Positions 24,530 to 31,087 of a DNA stretch of 31,087 nt are shown piece after piece. This DNA is from Opitutales bacterium UBA2995 (GTDB taxonomy: Bacteria; Verrucomicrobiota; Verrucomicrobiia; Opitutales; UBA2995). The notes beneath the pieces are model-generated. The model was not told where the DNA came from, made no database searches, and worked only from the letters and a program-made list of their open reading frames with translations. The first letter of the stretch is position 1; every line of letters begins with the position of its first letter. The stretch spans positions 1 through 31,087 of the forward strand of contig DDZZ01000044.1 in assembly GCA_002346535.1 (NCBI GenBank), in the 5' to 3' direction. A program made the translations under genes and the position numbers.

Positions 24530-25343
24530 TCTGTTTACAGGTTGGATTAGCCTGCAGATAGTATCTCCCAGTCTCTTCACTTGGGCGGATCAACCCATAT
24601 TTAACGAGATGCCCAGGTGGGATAAGGGTTATGGTGTGCAGATTCGGCATGAGTGGAGGACCGAGGAGGATCTTCTTTTGAACCGTACCAAAGTTGGGCG
24701 TGGCTTCGGCGAGGATGTTGAGATTGTGCACGTCGAGAGTGTCTACACCTGGGATAAATCCATTCGTGTAACCGCGAAATTTCCGTACGTATTGAATGCT
24801 TCTCGGGAGCTGCCAGACGGTAGCGGTGGAAAGCTCTTCCAACACGATAGCGGGCCTGGAGATCCTATATTGGCGCTGCCATTAAAGAAATATTTCAATC
24901 TGGATGGTCGTAGTGGCTCCTGGACGATGGCTCCCCAGATCCAAGTATCCATGTCGGGAAGTGACGAATATGAAGTCTATGAAAACGTTTGGGGGCAGGG
25001 AATTTCCTTTGGGTATGAAACAGTGACCTATCGCTATATTCTCAACGTGGGAACGTCCGCATGGTTTTTCGGTGGTGACGAGCCATTCACAGCCCGGGTT
25101 TCATTGGATATCGGGGTGAATTTCGAGGCCTTCAATTCAAATGGGCATGTTAAATGGGAATCCGATTATTTTTGGGAGGATGATGAATCAGCCACTTTAT
25201 ATATGGGCCCCGCATTGTATTATCGGTTCTGCGACGAATGGCATGGCAGGTTGAGCTACCGATACGATTTTTATGACAAGCAGGGAATCCTTGATCACGG
25301 CAATGGCAGCCAATTTATAGTGGGTGTGGCTTTTGTATATTGA
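24510..25343 (+). CDS. Outer-membrane beta-barrel protein, function unknown
   Basis: A 277-aa protein with a GTG start at 24510 overlapping the end of the HMA-like gene by 20 bases. The start is chosen because it begins a signal peptide (MNLGRVSLFTGWISLQIVSP, ending LFTWA); the next ATG would remove it. The mature part has alternating hydrophobic/polar strands and aromatic girdles (for example WTMAPQIQVSMSG, RVSLDIGVNFEAF, RLSYRYDFYDKQG) and ends QFIVGVAFVY, typical of an outer-membrane barrel of about 12 strands. PGDPILALPLKKYF resembles the loops of small channel or transport-associated barrels. No named family is claimed. Coupling to an HMA-like gene suggests export or sensing of metal ions. 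Confidence 0.7.
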   Translation: MNLGRVSLFTGWISLQIVSPSLFTWADQPIFNEMPRWDKGYGVQIRHEWRTEEDLLLNRTKVGRGFGEDVEIVHVESVYTWDKSIRVTAKFPYVLNASRELPDGSGGKLFQHDSGPGDPILALPLKKYFNLDGRSGSWTMAPQIQVSMSGSDEYEVYENVWGQGISFGYETVTYRYILNVGTSAWFFGGDEPFTARVSLDIGVNFEAFNSNGHVKWESDYFWEDDESATLYMGPALYYRFCDEWHGRLSYRYDFYDKQGILDHGNGSQFIVGVAFVY

Positions 25344-25688
25344 ACCAGGTAAAATTTCCTGCGACCTCTGCCGCAGGGTACCACTATTCACAGTCGATTA
25401 ATCGATATGCGATCCTGTCTGTAGGGTAGGACAAAACCTCGTTGATCCCAGGTGGTCTTGCCACTGGCTGGGGCTTGGAATATGTCGTTCCCAAGAACTC
25501 GTTAACGAGCCTTGAGATTTCATTTTTTCCGGTCTTGCTGCGTTTCATTGGTCATTCGTCTGCCATATGTTGGAAACGAAGCAATAACGTGACAATACAT
25601 TGGATTATGAAGCTCAACTCTTTGCTTTTTTTATTCTAAATCGGCTCGTTGATTGCCGTTATTGCAGCGGATTGTCTGAACATCTTCT
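25344..25688. other. Non-coding or decayed stretch
   Basis: No supported gene. A 6-bp stem (CCTGCG 25358-25363, CGCAGG 25372-25377) just after the barrel gene could be a weak terminator but has no T tract. Toward the end, the plus strand can be read as LNIFFAMCNDQ just before the HAD fragment, which may be an out-of-frame piece of the same decayed gene. Confidence 0.4.
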
Positions 25689-25979
25689 TTGCCATGTGCA
25701 ATGATCAATCCTTCTCCGATACCAGTGCCTACGAAACGAGCGAAACCGGCCCCTGATCTATACTTGCAAGCGCTCAATCGATTCGGTTTAAGGGGTGATG
25801 GAGATTCGGCTTTTGAGGATTTTCATAACGGATCCATCGCCGCCAAGCGCGTTGGATTTTCGTGTATGGCCATTCCCAATGAGATTACGGATGGAATGGA
25901 TTTTTCACACACTGATATGGTTCCGGATAGTCTGTCTGACTTCCGTTTGGATGAACTTAATCATAGACTTTCGACATGA
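25689..25979 (+). pseudogene. C-terminal remnant of a HAD-superfamily hydrolase
   Basis: The readable part begins KRAKPAPDLYLQALNRFGL and continues AFEDFHNGSIAAKRVGFSCM, then AIPNEITDGMDFSHTDMVPD and SLSDFRLDEL. These match the second half of beta-phosphoglucomutase-like HAD hydrolases: the motif III Lys in KPAPD, the motif IV acidic pair in FEDSxNG (here FEDFHNG), and the (V/I)PN..T loop with SL.DL at the end. The N-terminal DFDG motif and cap domain are absent, and no intact upstream frame connects to it, so the protein cannot be active. It ends just before the phosphatase terminator on the other strand. Confidence 0.65.
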
Positions 25980-25981
25980 GC

Positions 25982-26013
25982 AAAAAAGTGGCGACCCAAG
26001 TAAGGTCACCACT
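25982..26013 (-). terminator. Intrinsic terminator of the PhoD-like phosphatase gene
   Basis: On the minus strand AGTGGTGACC pairs with GGTCGCCACT (10 bp, one G-U) and is followed by a TTTTTT run. It begins about 20 bases after the phosphatase stop codon. Strong stem, correct orientation and T tract. Confidence 0.85.
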
Positions 26014-26033
26014 GAAAGTTTATTTTGTTCGTT

Positions 26034-27944
26034 CTAAAGCTTTACCTGAATCTTTGATGCGGTTGGCTTGAGCCCTCTTTTGGTAAACCCATCCGGACGA
26101 TCTTTACCTGCTTTGACAGTGTATTCCCCATCCGAATACACTTTAGGGAGGAAAGTGCTTCCTTTAATTCTCACTGTATAAAGGACCTCCTTGTTCGATT
26201 CGTTGATTACCTGAACGACCGGGTTCTGCATATCGAAAACCATTTCTGGGAGATAGCCGTAAACCTCGCGGCCGTCATTATCCTCCATGCGAATAATCAT
26301 CGGCCAGCCTTTGTACTGTTTAGCATCCGGTTTAGTCACATCTCCAAAACGCGGCCAGCACTCAAAAGTGATTGTCCTGGATGGTTTGTGAAAACGGGCC
26401 AGGCCGTATCCATCTTCAAGATTTGTTTCCCCTCCCTGCGCGGAAAGCTCTCTTGCCGAGTCCATATTGGTAAAATCTGGATTGGCGTAGGCAATCATGG
26501 TAATCTTATTTTGTAGCCCATCAAGATAGTCGCCTGTCCATTCCAGATCATTGTCGATCCGTGCTCCACCTCCTCGTGTGCCATTTTCCGGCCACCACCA
26601 ACGGCCGTAGATGGTGTTCACAATTGCAGGACCTGTAAATCCAAAGGGCCCATCGCGAAAGTTCTCGACTCCATGCTGAACGACAACAGCTAGGTGCTGG
26701 TCACCACAGAGGTGTGGAGCCCACGCACGACGAATTGCCGCAAGGGCCTTGTTACGGCCGCTTTGCGGCCAGGCGTTGCTGTCTAGATCCGCCAACAGGC
26801 GGCCATGGTCGAAACTCCCATGCAAGTGGACAGCTCCGGTAAAGGCCGTTTGGGAAAGGACTGCTTTCATTTCCACGCCTTCCCAATTCTGAGACCATTC
26901 GTCAAGAAAGTGCAGTTGTCGATCGCCCAGCAATTTCAAGCCAGGGAGGTCTACTTCGGCAGGGTTATAGCTTTTGGCATTAATGTGATCGGGCCGCGTG
27001 CCCATCGCGGGAATTTTTCCTTTGGGTCCGCTTTTGAACTTACGGTCTTCAATAACAGCAAAGCTGACACCGCCTACTTTTACATCGGTGTAATATACCT
27101 GGATGCCTTGTTCAATGGGGGTGGGATCAAAAGGATCCGGTAGATGCCAGGTTTCCTGGTTGTGGATCATCTTTACGTATTCATGCGGGTAGTAGAACCC
27201 ACCTGAGTTACCGGCCGAACTGTCCGCAATGATTCCACCTTCTCCCCAAACATTTCCTTGGCCGATATCGTGGTCATCCAAAATCGTTATGGTCGGCCGG
27301 TCTTTAATGATGTTACGGAATTGATAACCGAACAGAAGCCATCCAGCCGTCATTTCCCGGTGGTCGTAACTTTGGTCTCCTGCAAAAAATAGTACGTCCG
27401 GATCGTGCGCTTGAAGGTTGGCCACGATGGAATCTCGATCTCCTCGGTCATGCCGCGAGTTACAGGAGAGAGACCCGATAACAATTTCTTCTTTATTTAC
27501 AGGGTTTTTCCGTATCAACCCATCGAATACAGATCCTACGGTGTGTTTTACCCGATAAGGTACGTCTTTCGATCCGTCCCAACCATCCACTCGAAAGTGG
27601 GCGTACCATCCCGGATATTGTACCTTAGCTGTTTTGGACTTTTGCCATCGATCGTCTTTCTTAAACTCTAAAGTTACCTCCCGGTCTTCACCTGGCTTTA
27701 ACGGAAACAATTGAGCGGTCATTTTCATACTGCCGTTTTGCTGAGTGTAGACCGCGAATGCGATGACCTTGTCCCGATCAACGCGAACGAAGTTTTCAAG
27801 GAATCCTTGGGGCTCACGCTCCCAGATATCCTCACGGGTGGCTATGCAAAGGTTCTTCCCACGTTCACCAGGAAAAGCGGATTGGGCGTTGGCATAATTC
27901 CAGAGAAGGAGGGCGCCAAAAAGCAGGATTATTGTATTCTTCAT
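26034..27944 (-). CDS. PhoD-like metallophosphatase (alkaline phosphatase D family), secreted
   Basis: A 636-aa protein with a signal peptide (MKNTIILLFGALLLWNYANA). An N-terminal beta domain (about 30-145) precedes the metallophosphatase domain: IGSLSCNSRHD (156-166), FFAGDQSYDH (186-195, metal-binding GD), TILDDHDIGQGN (220-231), and later HLCGDQHLAVVVQHG with the GDxH-type motif. PhoD enzymes hydrolyse phosphomono- and diesters using Ca and Fe and supply phosphate under limitation; many marine members exist. Length is at the upper end of the family. The C-terminal part (about 530-636) is an added beta domain. The gene is alone, with its own terminator; no PHO-box-like site was recognised upstream. 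Confidence 0.85.
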   Translation of the reverse strand: MKNTIILLFGALLLWNYANAQSAFPGERGKNLCIATREDIWEREPQGFLENFVRVDRDKVIAFAVYTQQNGSMKMTAQLFPLKPGEDREVTLEFKKDDRWQKSKTAKVQYPGWYAHFRVDGWDGSKDVPYRVKHTVGSVFDGLIRKNPVNKEEIVIGSLSCNSRHDRGDRDSIVANLQAHDPDVLFFAGDQSYDHREMTAGWLLFGYQFRNIIKDRPTITILDDHDIGQGNVWGEGGIIADSSAGNSGGFYYPHEYVKMIHNQETWHLPDPFDPTPIEQGIQVYYTDVKVGGVSFAVIEDRKFKSGPKGKIPAMGTRPDHINAKSYNPAEVDLPGLKLLGDRQLHFLDEWSQNWEGVEMKAVLSQTAFTGAVHLHGSFDHGRLLADLDSNAWPQSGRNKALAAIRRAWAPHLCGDQHLAVVVQHGVENFRDGPFGFTGPAIVNTIYGRWWWPENGTRGGGARIDNDLEWTGDYLDGLQNKITMIAYANPDFTNMDSARELSAQGGETNLEDGYGLARFHKPSRTITFECWPRFGDVTKPDAKQYKGWPMIIRMEDNDGREVYGYLPEMVFDMQNPVVQVINESNKEVLYTVRIKGSTFLPKVYSDGEYTVKAGKDRPDGFTKRGLKPTASKIQVKL

Positions 27945-28139
27945 AGTTTAGGGACCAAAAAAGGATTCTATCAGGGCAGTAAGCGGATAGGCATAAAGGT
28001 TTCCAATCAGTTTGTGCAATGGTTAAGTGGACCCCCTGGCTTGCCAAGCCTTAGACTTGGAGCGGTAGATAGTCCGCCTTCGCGCTTGATGGGTTTACGG
28101 TGTGACAGCCTTCGCTTTAGCTGTGCTCCAAGCGATGGG
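27945..28139. other. Intergenic region with hairpins next to a tRNA fragment
   Basis: No gene supported. It contains a short hairpin GGCTTGCCAAGCC (28038-28050), a hairpin ACAGC/GCTGT (28105-28124), and the outer inverted repeat CTTGGAGC (28056-28063) / GCTCCAAG (28125-28132). Such hairpins just 3' of a tRNA fit tRNA downstream sequence, here beyond the CCA end of a truncated tRNA. Confidence 0.4.
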
Positions 28140-28173
28140 TGGTGGGAGATGGCAGATTCGAACTGCCGACCAC
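28140..28173 (-). tRNA. tRNA 3'-end fragment (probable att site remnant)
   Basis: On the minus strand the sequence reads a T-arm GGCAG-TTCGAAT-CTGCC, then ATCTCCC, discriminator A and CCA. This is a perfect T-stem/loop, acceptor 3' strand and encoded CCA. The expected partner GGGAGAT and a matching anticodon stem are not found in the next 80 bases, so only about the last 34 bases of the tRNA exist. The T-arm resembles tRNA-Thr types, but the isotype cannot be fixed. Integrases commonly recombine in tRNA 3' ends, leaving such fragments; a truncated Toprim gene follows directly. Confidence 0.65.
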
Positions 28174-28322
28174 CTGCGTGTCGATTACCGAATGGACACC
28201 AATATCCACAAGAGGTGTGGGGCTTGATGGACAAACCGGCCCGGATTGGGCGAGTGCGGGGATTGCAACAACTTTTCTCTCGGCAAAGAAAATCGTTAAG
28301 TTTGACCGGTTGGAAAAATGGC

Positions 28323-28919
28323 CTTTGCGGCATTTCATTTATACGCGGAGACAAAGTGTTCGTGGCAGAAGGTGAAAAGGACTATCTGGGAATTGCCGCC
28401 ACCGGCATTTATGCCTCCGGTGTTTTTGCACCAACTGCTTCGCTGTCGTCCACACATTTCCAAGCACTAAAAGACAAAGATGTTGTTGTTTTTGCCCAAG
28501 CGGACAAATCGGGCATTACCGGTGCGCAAAGCTGGGTGACAGAACTTACAGAATCAACCGAGATTTTTATCCCGGACGCTGCCGGCAACGATTGGACAGA
28601 TGTTGTCATCGAACTCACTCCGGCGGAGGCTAGAGAAACTCTCCAGCAACTCACGCCCATCACCCGGGAACAGTTTTTATCTCTTGATCCAGCAGGGTAT
28701 CCAATACCGGTAGAACCAGCAGTTCATCACCCAAACTTGAATATTCCCTTCATGCTCCGGGTGCACGAGGCCGTTCAACAACTGCAGAGCACGAGCGTTG
28801 CTGCCATCTTGAATCATCTCGGTATGGAAAAGAATAACTCAAACAGGCAAAAGACCAAGAGAGCTTTAAAGAATGTCGATAATTATAAAACCGAGATTGT
28901 TTCTGGTTATTTTAAATAA
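28323..28919 (+). pseudogene. 5'-truncated Toprim-domain (primase-like) gene of a mobile element
   Basis: The recognisable protein starts within the Toprim fold: KVFVAEGEKDYLGIAATGIY, with the catalytic Glu of VAEGE.D, then VVVFAQADKSGITGAQSW, where the usual D.D.AG motif appears as QADKSGITGA, and IFIPDAAGNDWTDVV, like the KDWND segment of phage and plasmid primases. A C-terminal helical part (VAAILNHLGMEKNNSNRQKT, then KRALKNV) may be a small winged helix. The N-terminal zinc and polymerase regions are missing. The frame runs on upstream only by chance through the tRNA fragment and the antisense of the phosphatase gene. A GTG at 28356 could still start a short product. Followed by a strong terminator. 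Confidence 0.65.
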
Positions 28920-29050
28920 ACACCAAGAGCTGGCGGCGCCTATCTTATCTTATTATTTTTCCCTTTTAGACCATTGCCCAACTACTAGGCCGCTTCTTTT
29001 GGAACCCTAGCCTTCTAGGGGAGTCTGTATTTGTATTAGTTAGTTTTGGT

Positions 29051-29074
29051 GTTTGGGGGATGAGCTCCCCAAAC
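29051..29074. repeat. Inverted repeat
   Basis: GTTTGGGG (29051-29058) and CCCCAAAC (29067-29074) form an 8-bp stem around an 8-base loop, 17 bases before the terminator. No T tract follows. It might assist termination or be an element-end structure; the role is unknown. Confidence 0.5.
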
Positions 29075-29090
29075 TGAGTTTCATAGAAAG

Positions 29091-29118
29091 AGCAGCCTGT
29101 AAAAGGGCTGCTTTTTTT
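29091..29118 (+). terminator. Intrinsic terminator downstream of the Toprim remnant
   Basis: AGCAGCC (29091-29097) pairs with GGCTGCT (29106-29112), followed by a run of seven T. It lies about 170 bases after the stop at 28919 and before the HTH gene, in the plus-strand orientation. Confidence 0.8.
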
Positions 29119-29191
29119 GCCCAAGGAAGACCCATTATAAAGGGAGTGCAGAAGGGGGGTGGTTTACCAGAAGGAATGGAGGGGGCTGTGA

Positions 29192-29197
29192 TATAAT
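29192..29197 (+). promoter_or_regulatory. Consensus -10 element close to a start codon
   Basis: TATAAT lies only seven bases before the ATG at 29205. If used, transcription would start at or next to the ATG, giving a leaderless mRNA. No convincing -35 was found 16-18 bases upstream, so the assignment is tentative. Confidence 0.35.
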
Positions 29198-29204
29198 TAT
29201 TCCT

Positions 29205-29525
29205 ATGGTAGCGCAACCGGATGTAATTCTTAAAAACGATATTGCCCGGGCCATAACCTTGGTGGCGTTGGAAAAGGAGCGAGACGGAGTGAAAAGCTTG
29301 AGTCAGCACAATCCCAAGAAGGCATGCAAAATTCTTTATTTGTTCTCCCACGGTGTTAGTCAGTCGATGATGAGCCGGCGCTACGGTCTCCACCATGACA
29401 CCGTCAAGAACACCTTAAAGGAATATGCCAACCAGACAACACGCTGGCGCAAGCTAGGTGCTGAAATTAACAGCCGATTATTCCTGGAGCTTTGCTTCAT
29501 TGAAGAGGAGATAGTGGGCAAGTGA
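29205..29525 (+). CDS. Small helix-turn-helix protein, probable mobile-element gene
   Basis: A 106-aa protein rich in Lys, Arg and Glu. Residues about 42-72 (KILYLFSHGVSQSMMSRRYG followed by LHHDTVKNTLKEY) read as a helix-turn-helix in which SQSMMSRRYGLHHDTV is the turn and recognition helix. The rest is helical with no signal peptide. I know no named family; short HTH proteins like this occur in prophages and integrative elements. Its TGA overlaps a GTG start (GTGA) of a second, truncated reading frame, as in a two-gene cassette. It lies between a terminator and the truncated partner, within the region that begins at the tRNA fragment. Confidence 0.6.
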   Translation: MVAQPDVILKNDIARAITLVALEKERDGVKSLSQHNPKKACKILYLFSHGVSQSMMSRRYGLHHDTVKNTLKEYANQTTRWRKLGAEINSRLFLELCFIEEEIVGK

Positions 29526-29713
29526 ACCCAGAACGTCCGGTTGTAACCCAGCAAAATTATGAGGAAACGTTGACGGCAGCGAAAAAGAGAATGAATTGTA
29601 ATCAAACATTGTGCATAAGCCTAGCATCTATATGGATGTTAACATGGTTTCTGAAAATTCAGGCGGTTTACATAGCCGTGTTCAGTATTTCTATGCCGAT
29701 AACGAAGGTGTAA
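29522..29713 (+). pseudogene. Truncated partner gene of the HTH cassette
   Basis: GTG at 29522 overlaps the preceding TGA by four bases. The first 24 codons (NPERPVVTQQNYEETLTAAK after the start, then KRM) look like a genuine soluble N-terminus. After about 29595 the frame runs into the 5' region of the hydrolase gene in a different frame, giving an unrelated hydrophobic tail. The break near 29595-29610 is probably the right edge of the inserted or deleted mobile segment. Confidence 0.45.
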
Positions 29714-30534
29714 AAATTCATTACGTTTCTTTAGGCGAAGGACCTTTGGTGGTTATGATCCATGGTTTCCCGGATTTCTGGTATTCGTGGCGGCATCAGA
29801 TGGAGACTCTAGAAGATCAGTTCCGTGTGGTCGCTATCGATTTACGAGGCTATAACCGTAGCGACCGACCCAAGGGCCTTGAAGCCTACAAAATAACAAA
29901 CCTTGTCGAAGATGTGGCAGCAGTCATAAAAGACTGCAGGGGAGAAAAAGCCACTATCGTAGGCCACGACTGGGGAGGGGTTATTGCCTGGCAATTTGCC
30001 CTCAGAAAACCTGAAATTACTGAAAAACTTATTGTCCTGAATCTACCTCATCCAAAAGGCATTGCACGAGAGTTAGCCAATAACCCCGAACAGCAGAAAA
30101 ACAGCGACTACGCACGGAAATTTATTCAAGGTTCACATACAGACCCCGAAATATTTTTTGGGCAGCCCATGACAGCTGAAAATCTCGCTTTATGGGTTAA
30201 AGATGAAGATGCCAAGGCTCTTTATATTAAAGCCTTTGAACGCTCTGACTTCGAGGCTATGCTCAACTATTACAAACAGAATTATATGCCGCCTAAAAAA
30301 TCGGCGAATGAATCATCGACTCGGCCGGCCTTGCCGAAAATAAAAATGCCAGTCCTTCAGTTCCACGGACTTAAAGACAAAGCCCTTCATTCGGACGGCT
30401 TGAACAATACCTGGGATTGGTTGGAAAAAGATCTGACGCTAGTTACAATCCCTGATGCAGATCACTTTGTGCAACAGGACGCAGCTGAATTAGTGAGTAG
30501 TACCATGAGAAATTGGCTACTGGCTAGACCTTAA
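29632..30534 (+). CDS. Alpha/beta hydrolase, epoxide hydrolase/haloalkane dehalogenase-like
   Basis: About 300 aa from the ATG at 29632; a GTG at 29611 or ATG at 29644 are alternatives, none with a clear ribosome-binding site. Numbering from 29632: oxyanion HGFPDF at 44-49 and WYSWR; VVAIDLRGYNRSD at 66-78; nucleophile motif GHDWGG with Asp113; acid Asp249 in GLKDKAL; His278 in DADHFVQ. An Asp rather than Ser nucleophile places it with soluble epoxide hydrolases and dehalogenases. The cap segment has MLNYYKQNYM, whose Tyr residues could polarise an epoxide, and the halide-binding Trp/Asn pattern is not decisive, so epoxide hydrolase is favoured. No signal peptide, so it is cytoplasmic. It abuts the mobile-element scar and is otherwise solitary. 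Confidence 0.8.
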   Translation: MDVNMVSENSGGLHSRVQYFYADNEGVKIHYVSLGEGPLVVMIHGFPDFWYSWRHQMETLEDQFRVVAIDLRGYNRSDRPKGLEAYKITNLVEDVAAVIKDCRGEKATIVGHDWGGVIAWQFALRKPEITEKLIVLNLPHPKGIARELANNPEQQKNSDYARKFIQGSHTDPEIFFGQPMTAENLALWVKDEDAKALYIKAFERSDFEAMLNYYKQNYMPPKKSANESSTRPALPKIKMPVLQFHGLKDKALHSDGLNNTWDWLEKDLTLVTIPDADHFVQQDAAELVSSTMRNWLLARP

Positions 30535-30545
30535 TCAAAAAAGGG

Positions 30546-30719
30546 TTAGCCGTTCTTCAAGAATGCCTTCCCCAGTGACATAAGCCCTCCCAAGATTGAA
30601 CTGAGCCACTGCTTCACCCCTTCGGCAGCCTCTTCCCATCCCGAAATGCGTGCGGGAGTGTTGCTCCAAGCATATGCACCGAAGGCGAAGAGGAGTAAAA
30701 CTGACAGGAGTGCTTTCAT
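30546..30719 (-). CDS. 57-aa exported small protein coupled to a nuclease-like gene
   Basis: ATG at 30719, TAA at 30546-30548. The peptide starts MKALLSVLLLFAFGAYAWSN, a signal peptide or membrane helix, followed by ISGWEEAAEGVKQWLSSILG and GLMSLGKAFLKNG, an amphipathic helix. Its ATG overlaps the TGA of the upstream nuclease-like gene (ATGA), the usual mark of translational coupling, which supports it as a real gene. I recognise no family. The amphipathic C-terminal helix could sit on a membrane. Confidence 0.6.
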   Translation of the reverse strand: MKALLSVLLLFAFGAYAWSNTPARISGWEEAAEGVKQWLSSILGGLMSLGKAFLKNG

Positions 30720-31052
30720 TTCTTTAGTCCTTCCCCTTTAAACATCCTTATTGGAAACACTTCAATGTTCAATTGGTAGTGGTCAATGATGGTGTTGATG
30801 CGGATGAAGTGACGCTCGTCATTTTCCTCTTCCATGATGAGAACAATGGCAGGCTTTAAATTTAGGTTTAATCCATAGCTAAGACTTTGCCCAATGGCTT
30901 CCGTCCATTTATTTGCGAAGTCCACCTCTATGGCGTGAGTGGGTGTTACGATGTCGCAGCGGGTTCTATCCTCAAGCACCACTTCCGTTTCCCCCTCCAA
31001 CTATGTTGGCGTAGTATTTCTGGTAGAGGATTTCTGGGTACAGGCGTTTTGA
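30716..31052 (-). CDS. PD-(D/E)XK nuclease-like protein, frameshifted and cut by the window end
   Basis: The readable core is TEVVLEDRTRCDIVTPTHAI, then EVDFANKWTEAIGQSLSYGL and KPAIVLIMEEENDERHF. RCD...AIEVDFA.KW fits the D...ExK-like core of PD-(D/E)XK nucleases found in small phage and plasmid proteins. A TTG at 31000 would start a 94-aa product, but the N-terminal part YQKYYANIVGG is found upstream in another frame. It joins the core if one G is removed from the GGGGG run (30991-30995 on the plus strand as CCCCC). That frame is open up to a stop at 31053-31055, so the true start may lie beyond it or involve further damage. Base-calling error or real mutation are both possible. Coupled by ATGA to the 57-aa gene. 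Confidence 0.6.
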
Positions 31053-31087
31053 CTACAGCAAAGAGCGATGGGCTAATCAATGATCCA

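Noticed and set aside
27711..28322. Long plus-strand open frame continuous with the Toprim remnant, seeming to form a 402-aa protein
   Set aside because: Its first part is antisense to the start of the phosphatase gene and then crosses the tRNA fragment; only the section from about 28323 has protein-like similarity.
28139..28375. 78-codon frame beginning MVGDGRFELPTTCV
   Set aside because: This is a translation of the tRNA 3' fragment and its flank, a common artefact of tRNA sequences.
29040..29396. 118-codon minus-strand frame opposite the HTH gene
   Set aside because: Runs through a terminator and inverted repeat, and overlaps a better-supported plus-strand gene.
1..31087. CRISPR arrays, complete tRNA or rRNA genes, riboswitches and replication origins
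   Set aside because: No regularly spaced repeats, full tRNA cloverleaf, rRNA signature or recognisable riboswitch fold was found by reading.

Overview
The window looks like a chromosome segment of a marine or sediment Verrucomicrobiota, probably class Opitutia (Opitutales/Puniceicoccales-like). This is inference from gene content: three secreted type I sulfatases, a DUF3500 protein, large exported proteins with Verrucomicrobia-style C-terminal domains, a TonB receptor with the 'TPDMDAD..GG' plug signature common in Opitutia, and small CPVC and HPC-motif exported proteins. No rRNA or complete tRNA is present to fix the taxonomy.

Layout. 0.3-1.3 kb: exported DUF3500 protein (-). 1.3-1.85 kb: a relic of an IS3-family OrfA and a terminator. 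1.85-6.35 kb: three sulfatases, two in a minus-strand operon and one divergent. 6.5-10.3 kb: a large exported metzincin-type protease. 10.4-13.2 kb: an exported cyclophilin fused to about five tandem beta-rich repeats (-). 13.6-15.1 kb: a LysM-amidase (+) convergent with a uronate-dehydrogenase-like SDR (-), their stop codons overlapping. 15.4-20.5 kb: an aa3-type cytochrome c oxidase operon: diheme cytochrome c, a 33-aa membrane peptide, subunits II, I, III and IV, a second subunit III, and a 73-aa CPVC protein. 20.8-23.5 kb: a TonB-dependent receptor preceded by a small HPC-motif exported protein (-). 23.6-25.3 kb: TMEM220-like protein, frameshifted heavy-metal-associated (HMA-like) protein and outer-membrane barrel (+). 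25.3-26.0 kb: decayed DNA with a HAD hydrolase fragment. 26.0-27.9 kb: PhoD-like phosphatase (-). 27.9-29.6 kb: mobile-element scar with a tRNA 3' fragment, truncated Toprim gene, terminator, small HTH gene and truncated partner. 29.6-30.5 kb: epoxide hydrolase-like alpha/beta hydrolase. 30.5-31.1 kb: a 57-aa exported peptide and a frameshifted PD-(D/E)XK-like nuclease, cut by the window end (-).

Function. The left half fits a polysaccharide and protein degrader: sulfatases desulfate glycans, a hexuronate-type dehydrogenase could act on released uronic acids, and a protease, amidase and foldase work outside the cytoplasm. The centre is respiratory. The most interesting point is that oxidase subunit I lacks the K-channel Ser, Thr and Lys, and subunit II lacks the K-channel entry Glu motif, while the D-channel, heme, CuB and CuA residues are intact. 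No heme A synthase, SCO or CtaG gene is seen in the window. The right half is a patchwork of insertion scars and frameshifted genes. Three of the frameshifts lie in short homopolymers, so base-calling error must be considered beside true decay.
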